Shown one piece after another: positions 10,752-19,879 of a DNA stretch of 64,000 nucleotides. The stretch's first letter is position 1, and each line of letters starts with the position of its first letter. The notes below the pieces were generated by a model. It was given only the letters and a program-made list of their open reading frames with translations. It had not been told where the DNA came from and searched no databases. A program made the position numbers and the translations under genes. The DNA is from Marinoscillum furvescens DSM 4134 (GTDB lineage: Bacteria; Bacteroidota; Bacteroidia; Cytophagales; Cyclobacteriaceae): positions 79,734-143,733 of the forward strand of contig NZ_QREG01000017.1 of NCBI RefSeq assembly GCF_003386095.1, in the 5' to 3' direction.

Positions 10752-13700
10752 ATGAATAAACTACTACTAGCGATGCTGATGGTGGTAGCTCATTTTTCCT
10801 ATGCTCAGGAGACTTTTCCTGTAAATGGAGTGAAAGATGAGCGGCCTGGAAGGTTCGCACTCACCAATGCCACAATTTTTGTGGACTATCAAACAACTCT
10901 TGAAAATGCCACTTTGCTCATCACAGATGGTAAAGTGGAACGTGTAGGGACGGATATTTCCGTGCCTTCAGGCTATACCATTGTGGATTTGTCTGGAAAA
11001 TATATCTACCCGGCCATCGTGGAGCCATACACCAACTATGGCGTGCCGGCAGCTAGCAAAAAGAAAAACGGAAATGGTCCGCAATATGAAAGTGAACGTA
11101 AAGGGCCTTATGGCTGGAATGATGCCATTCAGAGTACTTACCATGCGGTGAGTGAGTTTGCTCCTAATGATGATAGTGCCGATGAGCTTCGAAAGTTGGG
11201 AGTTGGGACCGTAAACGCTTTCCGTGCAAACGGACTCATGAGAGGAACCTCAGTAGTGGCTACGCTTGCAGGTTTGCCAGCACAGGAAGTAGTTGTGAAA
11301 GAAAAGGGTGCTGTACATTTCTCTTTCCAAACTGGAACTAGCCAACAAGAATATCCCAATTCTATTATGGGAAAAGTGGCTCTTTTACGACAGACCTACT
11401 ATGATGCCAAATGGTATCAGAATCAGTCTGAGCAGGTAAACCTAAGCCTGCAAAGTTTTAATGATGCTCAAGACTTACCGCAGGTTTTTGAGGCGAATGG
11501 TGGAAAACTCAGAGTTTTACTTGCAGACAAAGTAGGGGATGAGTTTGGTGTTCAGTATATCATCAAAGGAAATGGTGACGAATATCAACGACTAAATGAA
11601 ATCAAGAAGACAAATGCAAGGTTGATTTTGCCGTTAAATTTCCCTGCAGCTTATGACGTTTCAGATCCATTGGATGCACTGGATGTGTCACTAGCCGATA
11701 TGAAACACTGGGAGTTAGCTCCGGCAAACCCATCTTTTCTGGCTAAAGCGGGTGTGGAATTTGCACTTACAATGGATGGCTTAAAAGATCGTTCGACATT
11801 TTGGAAGAATGTGCGTAAAGCTGTCTCCTATGGCCTTTCAGAAACTGATGCATTGAAGGCAATGACTCAAACACCTGCCAGTATGCTCAGAGTGGACAAT
11901 CAGGTGGGTAGTTTGAAATCAGGTAAGTTGGCTAATTTCTTTGTGGCAGATAAATCCATTTTCGAAGAGGACGCCAGCATAGAGCAAACCTGGGTGCAAG
12001 GTGTACAACACGAATACAAAAAACCGCAACTTCCGGATTATGCGGGCAAATATGAGCTCAATGTAGGAGCACAGTCGTGGGTGATGGAAGTGTCAGGAAA
12101 ACCGGGAAGCCAGTCAGCAAAGCTGGTAATCAATGATTCCACATCCGTGAAAGTAAAATCCAAGTTTACAGATACGCAGGTGTCGTTTACCTATAAGCAG
12201 GAAGATGATGAATCTGAGACACGGTTGAGTGGATGGGTTACGGATGCAGGTTTTTCTGGAAATGGAAGTACGCCTTCCGATACCTGGATTAGCTGGAAAG
12301 CTGAGCGGGTGGGAGATCTGGATGAAAAAGAGTCTGAGGAAGCTAAAGAAGATGAAGAAGAGAAGCCTGAATTGGGAGATGTTATTTATCCTTTTGTGGC
12401 TTATGGCTGGAAAACTGCCCCACAGCAGGAAAACATACTCTTTAAAAATGCTACAGTGTGGACATTGGAAGATGACGGAAAACTAGAAAATGCGGATGTG
12501 CTCATCGAAAATGGGAAAATAGCTGCTGTAGGGACAGATCTAGAGACCAACGGTGCTAAAGTGATAGATGCATCTGGAATGCACTTGACGCCAGGTATTA
12601 TCGATGAACACTCTCACATCGCATTGTCGTCTGTAAATGAAGGGAGCCATGCCATCACCGCGGAGGTACGTATGTATGATGCGGTAGATTCAGAAGATAT
12701 AGACATGTACCGTCAGCTGGCGGGGGGAGTTACTGCGGCTCAGCTCCTTCATGGATCGGCTAACCCTGTAGGGGGACAGTCTGCACTGGTCAAATTCCGG
12801 TGGGGTGCTAGTCCTGAAAAATTGAAAATAGCAGGAGCTGATGGATTTATCAAATTTGCCCTAGGAGAGAATGTGAAGCAGTCCAACTGGGGTAGCGACT
12901 ATCGTACCAGATTTCCTCAAACACGGATGGGTGTAGAGCAAGTTTATATGGACGGTTTTACTCGCGCAAAAGAATACGGGGAAGCAAAGGCGCGCTATGC
13001 TGCACTGAGTAAGAAGGTACAAGCCAAAACGGCGGCTCCACGTACCGACCTTCAAATGGAAACCTTACTGGAAATCATCAATAAGGAGCGGTTCATTACC
13101 TGTCACTCCTATGTACAGTCGGAGATCAATATGCTCATGAAAGTGGCCGAAAAGTTTGATTTTCGGGTAAATACCTTCACTCATATACTGGAAGGCTACA
13201 AGGTGGCAGACAAGATGGCTGCTCATGGAGCCGGAGGATCCACATTTGCAGATTGGTGGGCTTACAAGTTTGAAGTGAAAGATGCCATCCCGTACAATGC
13301 CTCGCTCATGTCCATGGCAGGAGTGGTTTCGGCTATTAACTCCGATGATGGGGAAATGGCCCGAAGACTTAATCAAGAAGCTGCCAAATCGATAAAATAT
13401 GGTGGGATGAGTGAAGTAGAAGCACTAAAACTGGTGACACTCAACCCTGCGAAGCTTTTGCATCTAGACGATCAAATGGGTAGCATCAAAGTAGGGAAGG
13501 ATGCGGATGTGGTACTTTGGGACAACCACCCGCTATCTATTTATGCCCAGGCTGAGATGACACTCGTAGACGGTAAAGTGATGTTTAGCCGTGAGCGTGA
13601 TGCAGAACTGCGCAAAGAGATTGCTGCGGAGCGTGCACGACTCATTGCTAAAATGATAGCAGCCAAAAACGGTGGTGCCAAGACACAAAAGCCGAAGAAA

Positions 13701-13754
13701 AAAGAAAAGCATTATTTCGAATGTGAAGACATTATTCACAGCCAAATCCACTAA
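10752..13754 (+). CDS. Exported double amidohydrolase protein
   Basis: 1000-residue secreted protein with a signal peptide (MNKLLLAMLMVVAHFSYAQ) and two amidohydrolase-superfamily halves. The N-terminal half (about 30-430) has the flanking beta-sandwich strands but at the metal site reads YPAIVEPYTNYG, without HxH, so it appears inactive. The C-terminal half (about 550-985) keeps the site: GIIDEHSHIAL gives His620 and His622, CHSYVQSEI and FTHILEG give further histidines, and AINSDDGEMARRL gives the aspartate. An acidic EEEK-rich linker lies near residue 520-545. The lysine-rich tail ends HYFECEDIIHSQIH. It is followed after 11 bp by a second amidohydrolase-fold gene. Imidazolonepropionase-like or dipeptidase-like activity is possible; the substrate is unknown. 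Confidence 0.85.
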   Translation: MNKLLLAMLMVVAHFSYAQETFPVNGVKDERPGRFALTNATIFVDYQTTLENATLLITDGKVERVGTDISVPSGYTIVDLSGKYIYPAIVEPYTNYGVPAASKKKNGNGPQYESERKGPYGWNDAIQSTYHAVSEFAPNDDSADELRKLGVGTVNAFRANGLMRGTSVVATLAGLPAQEVVVKEKGAVHFSFQTGTSQQEYPNSIMGKVALLRQTYYDAKWYQNQSEQVNLSLQSFNDAQDLPQVFEANGGKLRVLLADKVGDEFGVQYIIKGNGDEYQRLNEIKKTNARLILPLNFPAAYDVSDPLDALDVSLADMKHWELAPANPSFLAKAGVEFALTMDGLKDRSTFWKNVRKAVSYGLSETDALKAMTQTPASMLRVDNQVGSLKSGKLANFFVADKSIFEEDASIEQTWVQGVQHEYKKPQLPDYAGKYELNVGAQSWVMEVSGKPGSQSAKLVINDSTSVKVKSKFTDTQVSFTYKQEDDESETRLSGWVTDAGFSGNGSTPSDTWISWKAERVGDLDEKESEEAKEDEEEKPELGDVIYPFVAYGWKTAPQQENILFKNATVWTLEDDGKLENADVLIENGKIAAVGTDLETNGAKVIDASGMHLTPGIIDEHSHIALSSVNEGSHAITAEVRMYDAVDSEDIDMYRQLAGGVTAAQLLHGSANPVGGQSALVKFRWGASPEKLKIAGADGFIKFALGENVKQSNWGSDYRTRFPQTRMGVEQVYMDGFTRAKEYGEAKARYAALSKKVQAKTAAPRTDLQMETLLEIINKERFITCHSYVQSEINMLMKVAEKFDFRVNTFTHILEGYKVADKMAAHGAGGSTFADWWAYKFEVKDAIPYNASLMSMAGVVSAINSDDGEMARRLNQEAAKSIKYGGMSEVEALKLVTLNPAKLLHLDDQMGSIKVGKDADVVLWDNHPLSIYAQAEMTLVDGKVMFSRERDAELRKEIAAERARLIAKMIAAKNGGAKTQKPKKKEKHYFECEDIIHSQIH

Positions 13755-13765
13755 CACACAGAAAG

Positions 13766-15064
13766 ATGAAAAAACTATTTTATAGCTACATAATCCTGAT
13801 GGTTTGTGCAGTGGCTGTATATGCGCAGGTGCCAGCACCTGCCCCAGCACAGAGCGAACCTATCGCCCTGATGAACGGCACGGCACATTTGGGCAATGGC
13901 GAGGTAATCGAAAACTCGATCATTACCTTCAGAGAAGGAAAAATAGAAACAGTGGCACCTGCAGCCAATGTACGTGTGGACCTCACGGAATATCGTCAGA
14001 TAGATGCTGAAGGTAAGCACATTTACCCTGGTCTGATCAATGCCATGACGAATTTGGGTCTGGAGGAAATAGCCGCGGTTCGTGCTACGCTAGATTACTC
14101 CGAGACAGGGAGTTTTAAACCACATGTTCGCACGGCTATTGCATACAATACCGACTCGGAATTGATCCCCACGATGAAATTTACTGGTATACAGATAGCG
14201 CAAATCGCACCACGTGGTGGACGTATAGAAGGGACAAGTAGTGTGATGCAACTCGATGCCTGGAACTGGGAAGACGCCCTGTACAAAGAAGATGATGGTG
14301 TGCATATGAACTGGCCCAACCGATCGTTTGGTCCTCGCTGGTGGTTAGGCGAAACCAAAAGGCGCGAGAATAAAAAATACGATGAGCAGGTAGAAGAGCT
14401 GGTGAAGTTTATCGAAGACACCAAAGCCTATATGGAGTCACCTACCCCTGCTAAAAACCTTAAACTGGAAGCCATGGTGCCCGTACTTACAGGTGAAAAG
14501 CAGCTGTATCTTTTTGCCAACAGGCCCAAACAAATCTTGGAGGCCATACAGACATTGAAGCGACTGGAAATACCAAAGCTCGTGCTCACAGGAGCTGAAG
14601 ACGTATGGTATGTGAAGGACTTGCTGAAAGCGCATAATGTGCCGGTACTGCTCGAAAATGTACACCGCGTACCCAATCGTCCAGAAGAAGACATTGATTT
14701 GCCCTATAAGCTGCCTCGTTTACTTCACGAAGAGGGAATTTTGGTGGGACTAACGTATAGTTCAGGTATGCTGGCCAATTCGCGCAACTTGCCGTTTTTT
14801 GCAGGGACGGTGGCAGCTCATGGGCTGGACAAAGAGGAGGCACTCAAGCTGATTACCTCTAATACAGCCAAAATATTGGGCATAGACGATCGTACAGGTA
14901 CGCTGGAAGAAGGAAAAGACGCCAACATCGTAGTGAGCGATGGGGATCTATTGGATATGGGTAGCAATCAAATTGCCTATTCTTTTATCCAGGGCAGGGA
15001 GGTGGAGCTCGAAGCGCTCCAGCAGCGACTCTATGAGAAGTTTAAGGCAAAGTATGAAGATTAA
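13766..15064 (+). CDS. Exported amidohydrolase-fold protein, probable pseudoenzyme
   Basis: 432-residue secreted protein (signal peptide MKKLFYSYIILMVCAVAVYAQ). The fold is recognisable at both ends: IYPGLINAMTNLGL at the start of the barrel and ALKLITSNTAKILGIDDRTGTLEEGKDANIV with the closing beta-sandwich strands. The barrel motif lacks HxH (INAMTN in place of DxHxH). The usual metal histidines downstream are also absent or replaced (LVLTGAEDVWYV, VLLENVHRVP), and the late aspartate motif reads TYSSGM. It is thus likely to be catalytically dead or to use another site. It lies 11 bp behind the 1000-residue amidohydrolase, whose N-terminal half is similarly degenerate, suggesting that the two proteins form a complex. 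Confidence 0.8.
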   Translation: MKKLFYSYIILMVCAVAVYAQVPAPAPAQSEPIALMNGTAHLGNGEVIENSIITFREGKIETVAPAANVRVDLTEYRQIDAEGKHIYPGLINAMTNLGLEEIAAVRATLDYSETGSFKPHVRTAIAYNTDSELIPTMKFTGIQIAQIAPRGGRIEGTSSVMQLDAWNWEDALYKEDDGVHMNWPNRSFGPRWWLGETKRRENKKYDEQVEELVKFIEDTKAYMESPTPAKNLKLEAMVPVLTGEKQLYLFANRPKQILEAIQTLKRLEIPKLVLTGAEDVWYVKDLLKAHNVPVLLENVHRVPNRPEEDIDLPYKLPRLLHEEGILVGLTYSSGMLANSRNLPFFAGTVAAHGLDKEEALKLITSNTAKILGIDDRTGTLEEGKDANIVVSDGDLLDMGSNQIAYSFIQGREVELEALQQRLYEKFKAKYED

Positions 15065-15080
15065 TTTGTTTTGATGATAC

Positions 15081-15118
15081 AAAAAGGCCGCCCAGCACTT
15101 GTGCTGGGCGGCCTTTTT
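15081..15118. terminator. Bidirectional rho-independent terminator
   Basis: Perfect 13-bp arms ggccgcccagcac (15086-15098) and its complement (15101-15113) surround a 2-nt loop, with five A before and five T after. It serves the convergent amidohydrolase and SulP genes. Confidence 0.92.
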
Positions 15119-15158
15119 AATTTATATACCATCGTTTCTAGCGGATGATGTCCGCGTA

Positions 15159-16772
15159 TTAAACTTCCCGGTCTACCAGATCAGTTACCACGTAGTACCT
15201 TGGATCATCTATCGATTTTTTTATGATGTTTTGGAAGTCAGGGTCTGATTTTACCAACAAGTCCTGGCATTCTGGACTCAGATGTGTGAGTTGTACTTCT
15301 TTGCCCTGGTCCAGATATTTCTTCACCAGGTTGCTCAGTGCCTCAATGCCAGAGTGGTCGCTGACTCTTGACTCTATGAAATCTATCTCTACTTTTTGTG
15401 GATCTTCTCTCGGATCAAACTTTGAGTTGAATGCCTGTACCGAACCGAAAAACAATGGACCCCAAATTTCATAGACCTTTGTGCCGTCTTCATTGAAGCG
15501 CTTGCGAGCACGAATCATGGTGGCATTCTTCCATGCAAAAACCAGGGCAGAAATAATCACACCCGCGATAACCGCTATGGCAAGATCTTGCCATACAGTA
15601 ATGGCCGAAACTGCTACCAGTACAAATGCGTCGGATTTAGGAATTTTATTGATAATGCGGAAACTACTCCAGGCAAACGTGCCTATCACCACCATAAACA
15701 TCACACCTACAAGTGCTGCAATAGGGATTTGTTCGATAAGCGAAGCTCCAAATAGGATGAAGCAGAGAAGAGCTACAGCTGCTACAGTACCCGATAGCCT
15801 GCCACGGCCACCAGAGTTGACGTTGATTATGGACTGGCCAATCATGGCACAGCCACCCATGCCACCAAACAAGCCATTGATCAGGTTGGCACCACCTTGA
15901 GCTACACACTCTCTGTTGCCACTTCCTCTGGTCTCAGTCATTTCATCGATCAAGTTGAGTGTCATTAACGACTCTATGAGCCCTACGGCTGCTAGCAATA
16001 CCGCAGTGGATATGATCAGTCCCCAGTGCCCCTGTAGCGTATCGAACAAAGTGAAAATTTGAAACTGGAAAGAAGGCAGTGAGCCTTCAAGGCCTGAGCC
16101 GCCTCCGTCTTTTATAAATGACCCTACAGTACTCACATCCAGACCACCGAAGATGGTGATAGCAGCTACTACTATTATACCTGTAAGAGCAGCTGGAATT
16201 TTGGTCGTGATTTTAGGTAGAAAAAACATAATGGCCATGGTCAGCCCTACCAGCCCAAGCATTATGAATAGCTCCTGGCCTTGAAGCCATTGTTTTTGTC
16301 CGTCTACAGTTTCAGTAAACATCCCCAGCTGTGAAAGAAAGATCACAATAGCTAAGCCATTTACAAATCCCATCATCACAGGATGCGGGATAAGGCGTAC
16401 AAATTTTCCAAGCTTGAGGACGCCAGCGGAAATTTGAATGGCACCTACTATGAGCAATGTGATAAACAGCCATTGAAGTCCCAGGTTTTCGATGGGTTGA
16501 GGTAGACTGTCTCCTACGAGGTTGCCCTGCTGGATCATATGGACCATTACGACAGCCATCGCACCCGTAGCCCCTGAAATCATTCCTGGCCTACCACCAA
16601 ACAGGGAGGTGATCAACCCCATCATAAAAGCTCCATAGAGCCCAACCAAAGGATCTATCCCGGCCACAAAGGCAAATGCAACAGCCTCAGGTACCAAGGC
16701 CAGAGCTACGGTGAGTCCTGAGAGGATGTCATTTTTTGGGTTGCTGGTGAAGTTGTGAAAGAGTCTCTTCAT
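15159..16772 (-). CDS. SulP family anion transporter with STAS domain
   Basis: Inner-membrane SLC26/SulP carrier, 537 residues, for sulfate, bicarbonate or another inorganic anion. The N-terminus has ILSGLTVALALVPEAVAFAF, the SulP signature, followed by GLYGAFMMGLITSLFGG and SGATGAMAVVM (TM3 substrate region). About twelve hydrophobic segments extend to residue 420. A C-terminal STAS domain (about 440-530) contains VSDHSGIEALSNLVKKY, the usual serine site. Monocistronic by position; a TAnnTTTG box lies upstream. The actual anion cannot be read from sequence. A second SulP gene lies at 48815, only broadly similar. Confidence 0.88.
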   Translation of the reverse strand: MKRLFHNFTSNPKNDILSGLTVALALVPEAVAFAFVAGIDPLVGLYGAFMMGLITSLFGGRPGMISGATGAMAVVMVHMIQQGNLVGDSLPQPIENLGLQWLFITLLIVGAIQISAGVLKLGKFVRLIPHPVMMGFVNGLAIVIFLSQLGMFTETVDGQKQWLQGQELFIMLGLVGLTMAIMFFLPKITTKIPAALTGIIVVAAITIFGGLDVSTVGSFIKDGGGSGLEGSLPSFQFQIFTLFDTLQGHWGLIISTAVLLAAVGLIESLMTLNLIDEMTETRGSGNRECVAQGGANLINGLFGGMGGCAMIGQSIINVNSGGRGRLSGTVAAVALLCFILFGASLIEQIPIAALVGVMFMVVIGTFAWSSFRIINKIPKSDAFVLVAVSAITVWQDLAIAVIAGVIISALVFAWKNATMIRARKRFNEDGTKVYEIWGPLFFGSVQAFNSKFDPREDPQKVEIDFIESRVSDHSGIEALSNLVKKYLDQGKEVQLTHLSPECQDLLVKSDPDFQNIIKKSIDDPRYYVVTDLVDREV

Positions 16773-16799
16773 TGTGCTGTTTTAGTATCAAAAAGGCCG

Positions 16800-16835
16800 C
16801 AAATTTAGCCTTTTATTTGAACCAAAACACTCAAA
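16800..16835 (-). promoter_or_regulatory. Candidate promoter of the SulP gene
   Basis: On the minus strand TAAATTTG (16807-16800) matches the -7 box, and TTTG elements lie 15 bp (16826-16823) and 24 bp (16835-16832) upstream, neither at ideal spacing. Transcription would start about 20 nt before the ATG at 16772. Confidence 0.4.
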
Positions 16836-16872
16836 GCATCAAAATGCTAATAATTTGACAATATGTGAAGGC

Positions 16873-17652
16873 TTAGACTGCTGTGGGTTGAGCCATGCTT
16901 TCAGCTATGCTATCCCATAAGGCCAGCCGCATGGTTAGTGCTTTTTCTGCCACGAGAGTAGCTTCTTCCCACTTTACCGGGTCGTTTTCACAAAGCTCTG
17001 TGACCATTTGTAGAGCTAGTGGTCCGTGGTGGTCTCCGTCTAGTTCGATGTGCCGCTCCAGGTAGTAGCGCAGTTGCTGGTAGGAAGTGTTGTCACGCTT
17101 TTCGGAAGCTTGCAAAATCTCAATGAACATGTCAGGAATCAGGTCTTCACGTCCGAACGTGAAGGCCGAAGCTATTTGGTGTGGAGCACCCGTGGCTATA
17201 ATTTCGAAGGTATAGTTTACGAATGATTGAGTAGCATAGGGTAAATGCTGGGATGCGAGAGCTTCGGATACATTCCTACCATTGCGAATGCTCGATAAAA
17301 AGTCAAGAATTTGAGAGGTGTCGGCTCCTATTTCCTGCATGGCGTCCAGGTACATTTCAAAATGGCTACGAGGTACTCCCTGGGCATTTACATCACTCTC
17401 TTCACCTAGCACGATCTCATTGATAAAACGAGCCAGTTCTGGATTTTTGGTAGGTACCCAGGGCACATCAGTACATGTGAGCTGCCGTTGTAGCGCTTTG
17501 AGCAAAGACATAAAATCCCAAACGGCAAATACATGCTGCTCCATGATCGTTCGAATGTCTGATAAGCTGTGCAGGCTTTTGTATAGAACGTGACTTTTAA
17601 GTGCATTCCGGTGTGGAACAAGTGCTTTTTCCAGGTTTTCTGCGTAATTCAT
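16873..17652 (-). CDS. DUF3050 family protein (heme-oxygenase-like fold)
   Basis: 259-residue cytoplasmic protein of the DUF3050 family, which belongs to the heme-oxygenase-like superfamily that includes diiron oxidases. Candidate metal ligands are EQHVFAVWDFMSLLKAL near residue 38-54, a central glutamate in FEIIATG, and YYLERHIELDGDHHGPLAL near residue 190-215, which has the E..H...D.H spacing seen in HDO-type sites. No signal peptide. It sits alone between SulP and the FkbM gene. TAGTTTTG (17700-17693) on the minus strand is a possible -7 box. The reaction is unknown. Confidence 0.8.
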   Translation of the reverse strand: MNYAENLEKALVPHRNALKSHVLYKSLHSLSDIRTIMEQHVFAVWDFMSLLKALQRQLTCTDVPWVPTKNPELARFINEIVLGEESDVNAQGVPRSHFEMYLDAMQEIGADTSQILDFLSSIRNGRNVSEALASQHLPYATQSFVNYTFEIIATGAPHQIASAFTFGREDLIPDMFIEILQASEKRDNTSYQQLRYYLERHIELDGDHHGPLALQMVTELCENDPVKWEEATLVAEKALTMRLALWDSIAESMAQPTAV

Positions 17653-17788
17653 TTCAGTGATAAACTTGTCTTTAGCTTTTGATAAAATTTTTCAAAACTA
17701 ATACGAACCATTCCATTGAAGCGGATTTAATCCAAAAGGAATTTTTTCAAACAAGCAAATATCTGTGGAGCCAGAATGTTTTTGATTT

Positions 17789-18484
17789 TTAATGGTATTC
17801 GAAAATATAATTGCGATGTGTATCGGCTTTCCTATACGGATATTGTGCCCAGTGGCTGAGGGGGAGGCGCGTACCCCGATGGAAAAATGTGCCTTGATAT
17901 CCCTGTGATTTTAAAAATTCAAACAATTCTCCTGATCGGGCGAGTTGGTCGTGGCACTCAATGATCAATGTTGGGTGGTATCTTTTTAGGGTGGATGTTG
18001 CTCCTTTCAAACACTGTAATTCGTGGTTTTCTATGTCGCATTTGATCAGCGAAACAGGGTGTTTTGGAGGGTGATCCTTTACTACATCATCCAGGCGCTT
18101 GAGTCGGACCTTTACTTTTTCAGGCTGGTTGGTCACTTCCAGACTAGCACCACCATGGCCGGTAGCTTTTCTGTAGAGCCAGGCTGTAGTATGCTGGTTA
18201 GATAGCCCATAATCAAAAATGCGGAGTGAAGAGAGTGAAAAGACCTGTGAGATACGGTGCAGGTGGTCTTTTAGCTCTGGTTGTGGTTCAAAAGCCCAAA
18301 TAGCTCCTGTATGTAACATTTGTTGGGCAAAGAAAAGTGAATAGATGCCTTTGTTGGCCCCAATATCTAATACGGTTGTGTTTTTCAGGTCGAGAGATCG
18401 GATGTATTCAAACGTATCACGTTCTGTTTTTCTTTGGTAGCGATTTAGCCGTACCTTCATTCTGACCCATAGCCACCAGTTCAT
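17789..18484 (-). CDS. FkbM family methyltransferase
   Basis: SAM-dependent methyltransferase of the FkbM family, 231 residues. The SAM-binding loop TVLDIGANKGIYSLFFAQQ lies near residue 36-54, and the family motif SLIKCDIENHELQCLKGA near residue 140-157 is the region that ends the methyltransferase core. FkbM enzymes usually O-methylate sugars or polyketides; the acceptor here is unknown. The start codon lies 3 bp after the stop of the receiver protein gene, so the two are co-transcribed, a pairing worth noting because this receiver protein has no output domain. No signal peptide or membrane segment. Confidence 0.85.
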   Translation of the reverse strand: MNWWLWVRMKVRLNRYQRKTERDTFEYIRSLDLKNTTVLDIGANKGIYSLFFAQQMLHTGAIWAFEPQPELKDHLHRISQVFSLSSLRIFDYGLSNQHTTAWLYRKATGHGGASLEVTNQPEKVKVRLKRLDDVVKDHPPKHPVSLIKCDIENHELQCLKGATSTLKRYHPTLIIECHDQLARSGELFEFLKSQGYQGTFFHRGTRLPLSHWAQYPYRKADTHRNYIFEYH

Positions 18485-18487
18485 GCT

Positions 18488-18904
18488 TTACATCTGATTA
18501 GCAAAGTGCTCTTCTAAAATAGCTGTTAGCATTTCTTTTGTTAGTGGTTTGTTTTTGAAGCCATTTACGGCTTTTAAGTCGCGAGCTCTGTCCATGTCCG
18601 CGGGGTTAGGGGAGGTGGTGAGCATCATGAGTATGACTCGACCTTTTTGTCTGTTTTCTAATTTTTCATATTCCTCTAAAAACTCCCACCCATTCATTTT
18701 TGGCATGTTGATGTCCAAAAAAATGAGATCAGGCTGCGGGTCGCCAATAGACTCTCGTGATTCTAGATACTCCAGAGCTTCCAGTCCATTGTTTTTTACA
18801 ACGATCTTTTCAGTGCATTCCATTTTATTGATGAGAATCTCGTGGATGAAGTTGGTGGCTTTGTCATCATCGATCAGGAGAATACTTTTGAGTTTTGTTG
18901 TCAT
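18488..18904 (-). CDS. Single-domain response regulator
   Basis: 138-residue receiver protein with no DNA-binding or enzymatic output. SILLIDDDKATNFIHE gives the acidic pair near residue 12-14, LIFLDINMPKMNGWEF holds the phospho-acceptor Asp near residue 64, LTTSPNPAD the switch threonine or serine, and FKNKPLT the conserved lysine. The type is common in Bacteroidota as a partner for cytoplasmic hybrid kinases. Head of a two-gene unit with the FkbM methyltransferase (3-bp gap). Its kinase cannot be told from position; the nearest is the CHASE-PAS kinase 1.4 kb away on the other strand. Confidence 0.9.
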   Translation of the reverse strand: MTTKLKSILLIDDDKATNFIHEILINKMECTEKIVVKNNGLEALEYLESRESIGDPQPDLIFLDINMPKMNGWEFLEEYEKLENRQKGRVILMMLTTSPNPADMDRARDLKAVNGFKNKPLTKEMLTAILEEHFANQM

Positions 18905-18988
18905 GTAGTTAGGAGTGATGGATTACGATTAAACTTAGGTAAGAAATGTCGGTTTGTAAAATCAGGGGTGAAAAATTGTGAAGATATT

Positions 18989-19879
18989 TTAAAGTAAGGC
19001 AGCGCCAAATACACCTGCGCTATCCCCTAGTTTGGGCTTGATAATAGGCGTATGAAACGATGGATTAAACACGTGTTTTTTTACAGATTCCACTCCCAGG
19101 GTATAGAGGATATCCAGGTTGCTTACTCCACCTCCCAGCACGATCACATCCGGATCTAATACATTGATAATATTGCTCAGTCCTAAACCAAAAAAGTGGA
19201 TAAGTCGCTCCATGGTTTGGTTGGCCACTTCATCAGTGCCGGCGTTGTAGGCAGCATAGATGTCTTTCAGTGATCGCTTTACTCCTGACTGTTCTTCGTA
19301 GAATCGTTCTAGAGATGGTCCTGCCAGTATTCTTTCAGTACAGCCCGTGTCACCACAGTAGCATTTACCCCCACTAGCATCCAGGTGAGCATGGCCCCAT
19401 TCGCCACCGATACCGTGTCGTCCGTTTAGTACTTTCCCATCGATAACGATGCCTCCACCCGTGCCTGTGCCCATAATCACCCCAAACACCACACTGGCAT
19501 CAGGGTATTGATCCTTTACTGCACCCATTTGCGCTTCTGCAAGTGCAAAGCAGTTGGCATCATTGGCTATTTTTACGGGTATGCTCAGCGCCTTTTGAAG
19601 TTCTGAGTAAAACGGTTGATTGTTGATAGCTTGCGTGTTGCTGTTTTTTAGTAGACCAGTTTGAGGGTCTACAGAGCCCGGAGTGCCAATTCCTAATTGC
19701 TTGGGGCTTGATCCTGTTTCAGTGCGACACAGGTCTATGGCCAGTCCTATTTGAGAAATGATATGTTGCATGCCCTTTGCTGCTTCAGTGGGCACACGTT
19801 TCCGAGCCAATACCTGATGTTGTTCATCCAGTACTGCACATTCGATTTTTGTTCCTCCCAGGTCTACTCCCCAATACAT
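18989..19879 (-). CDS. ROK family sugar kinase
   Basis: Cytoplasmic ATP-dependent sugar kinase of the ROK family, 296 residues, probably acting on fructose, glucose or N-acetylglucosamine. The phosphate-1 motif is GVDLGGTKIECAVLD at residues 4-18. GTGTGGGIVIDGKVLNGRHGIGGEWGH includes the ExGH motif that binds sugar. The ROK zinc motif follows as GKCYCGDTGCTE. GLGLSNIINVLDPDVIVLGGG is the adenosine region. No helix-turn-helix is present, so it is a kinase rather than a ROK repressor. Monocistronic. The exact sugar cannot be assigned; fructokinase or N-acetylglucosamine kinase is most likely. Confidence 0.88.
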   Translation of the reverse strand: MYWGVDLGGTKIECAVLDEQHQVLARKRVPTEAAKGMQHIISQIGLAIDLCRTETGSSPKQLGIGTPGSVDPQTGLLKNSNTQAINNQPFYSELQKALSIPVKIANDANCFALAEAQMGAVKDQYPDASVVFGVIMGTGTGGGIVIDGKVLNGRHGIGGEWGHAHLDASGGKCYCGDTGCTERILAGPSLERFYEEQSGVKRSLKDIYAAYNAGTDEVANQTMERLIHFFGLGLSNIINVLDPDVIVLGGGVSNLDILYTLGVESVKKHVFNPSFHTPIIKPKLGDSAGVFGAALL

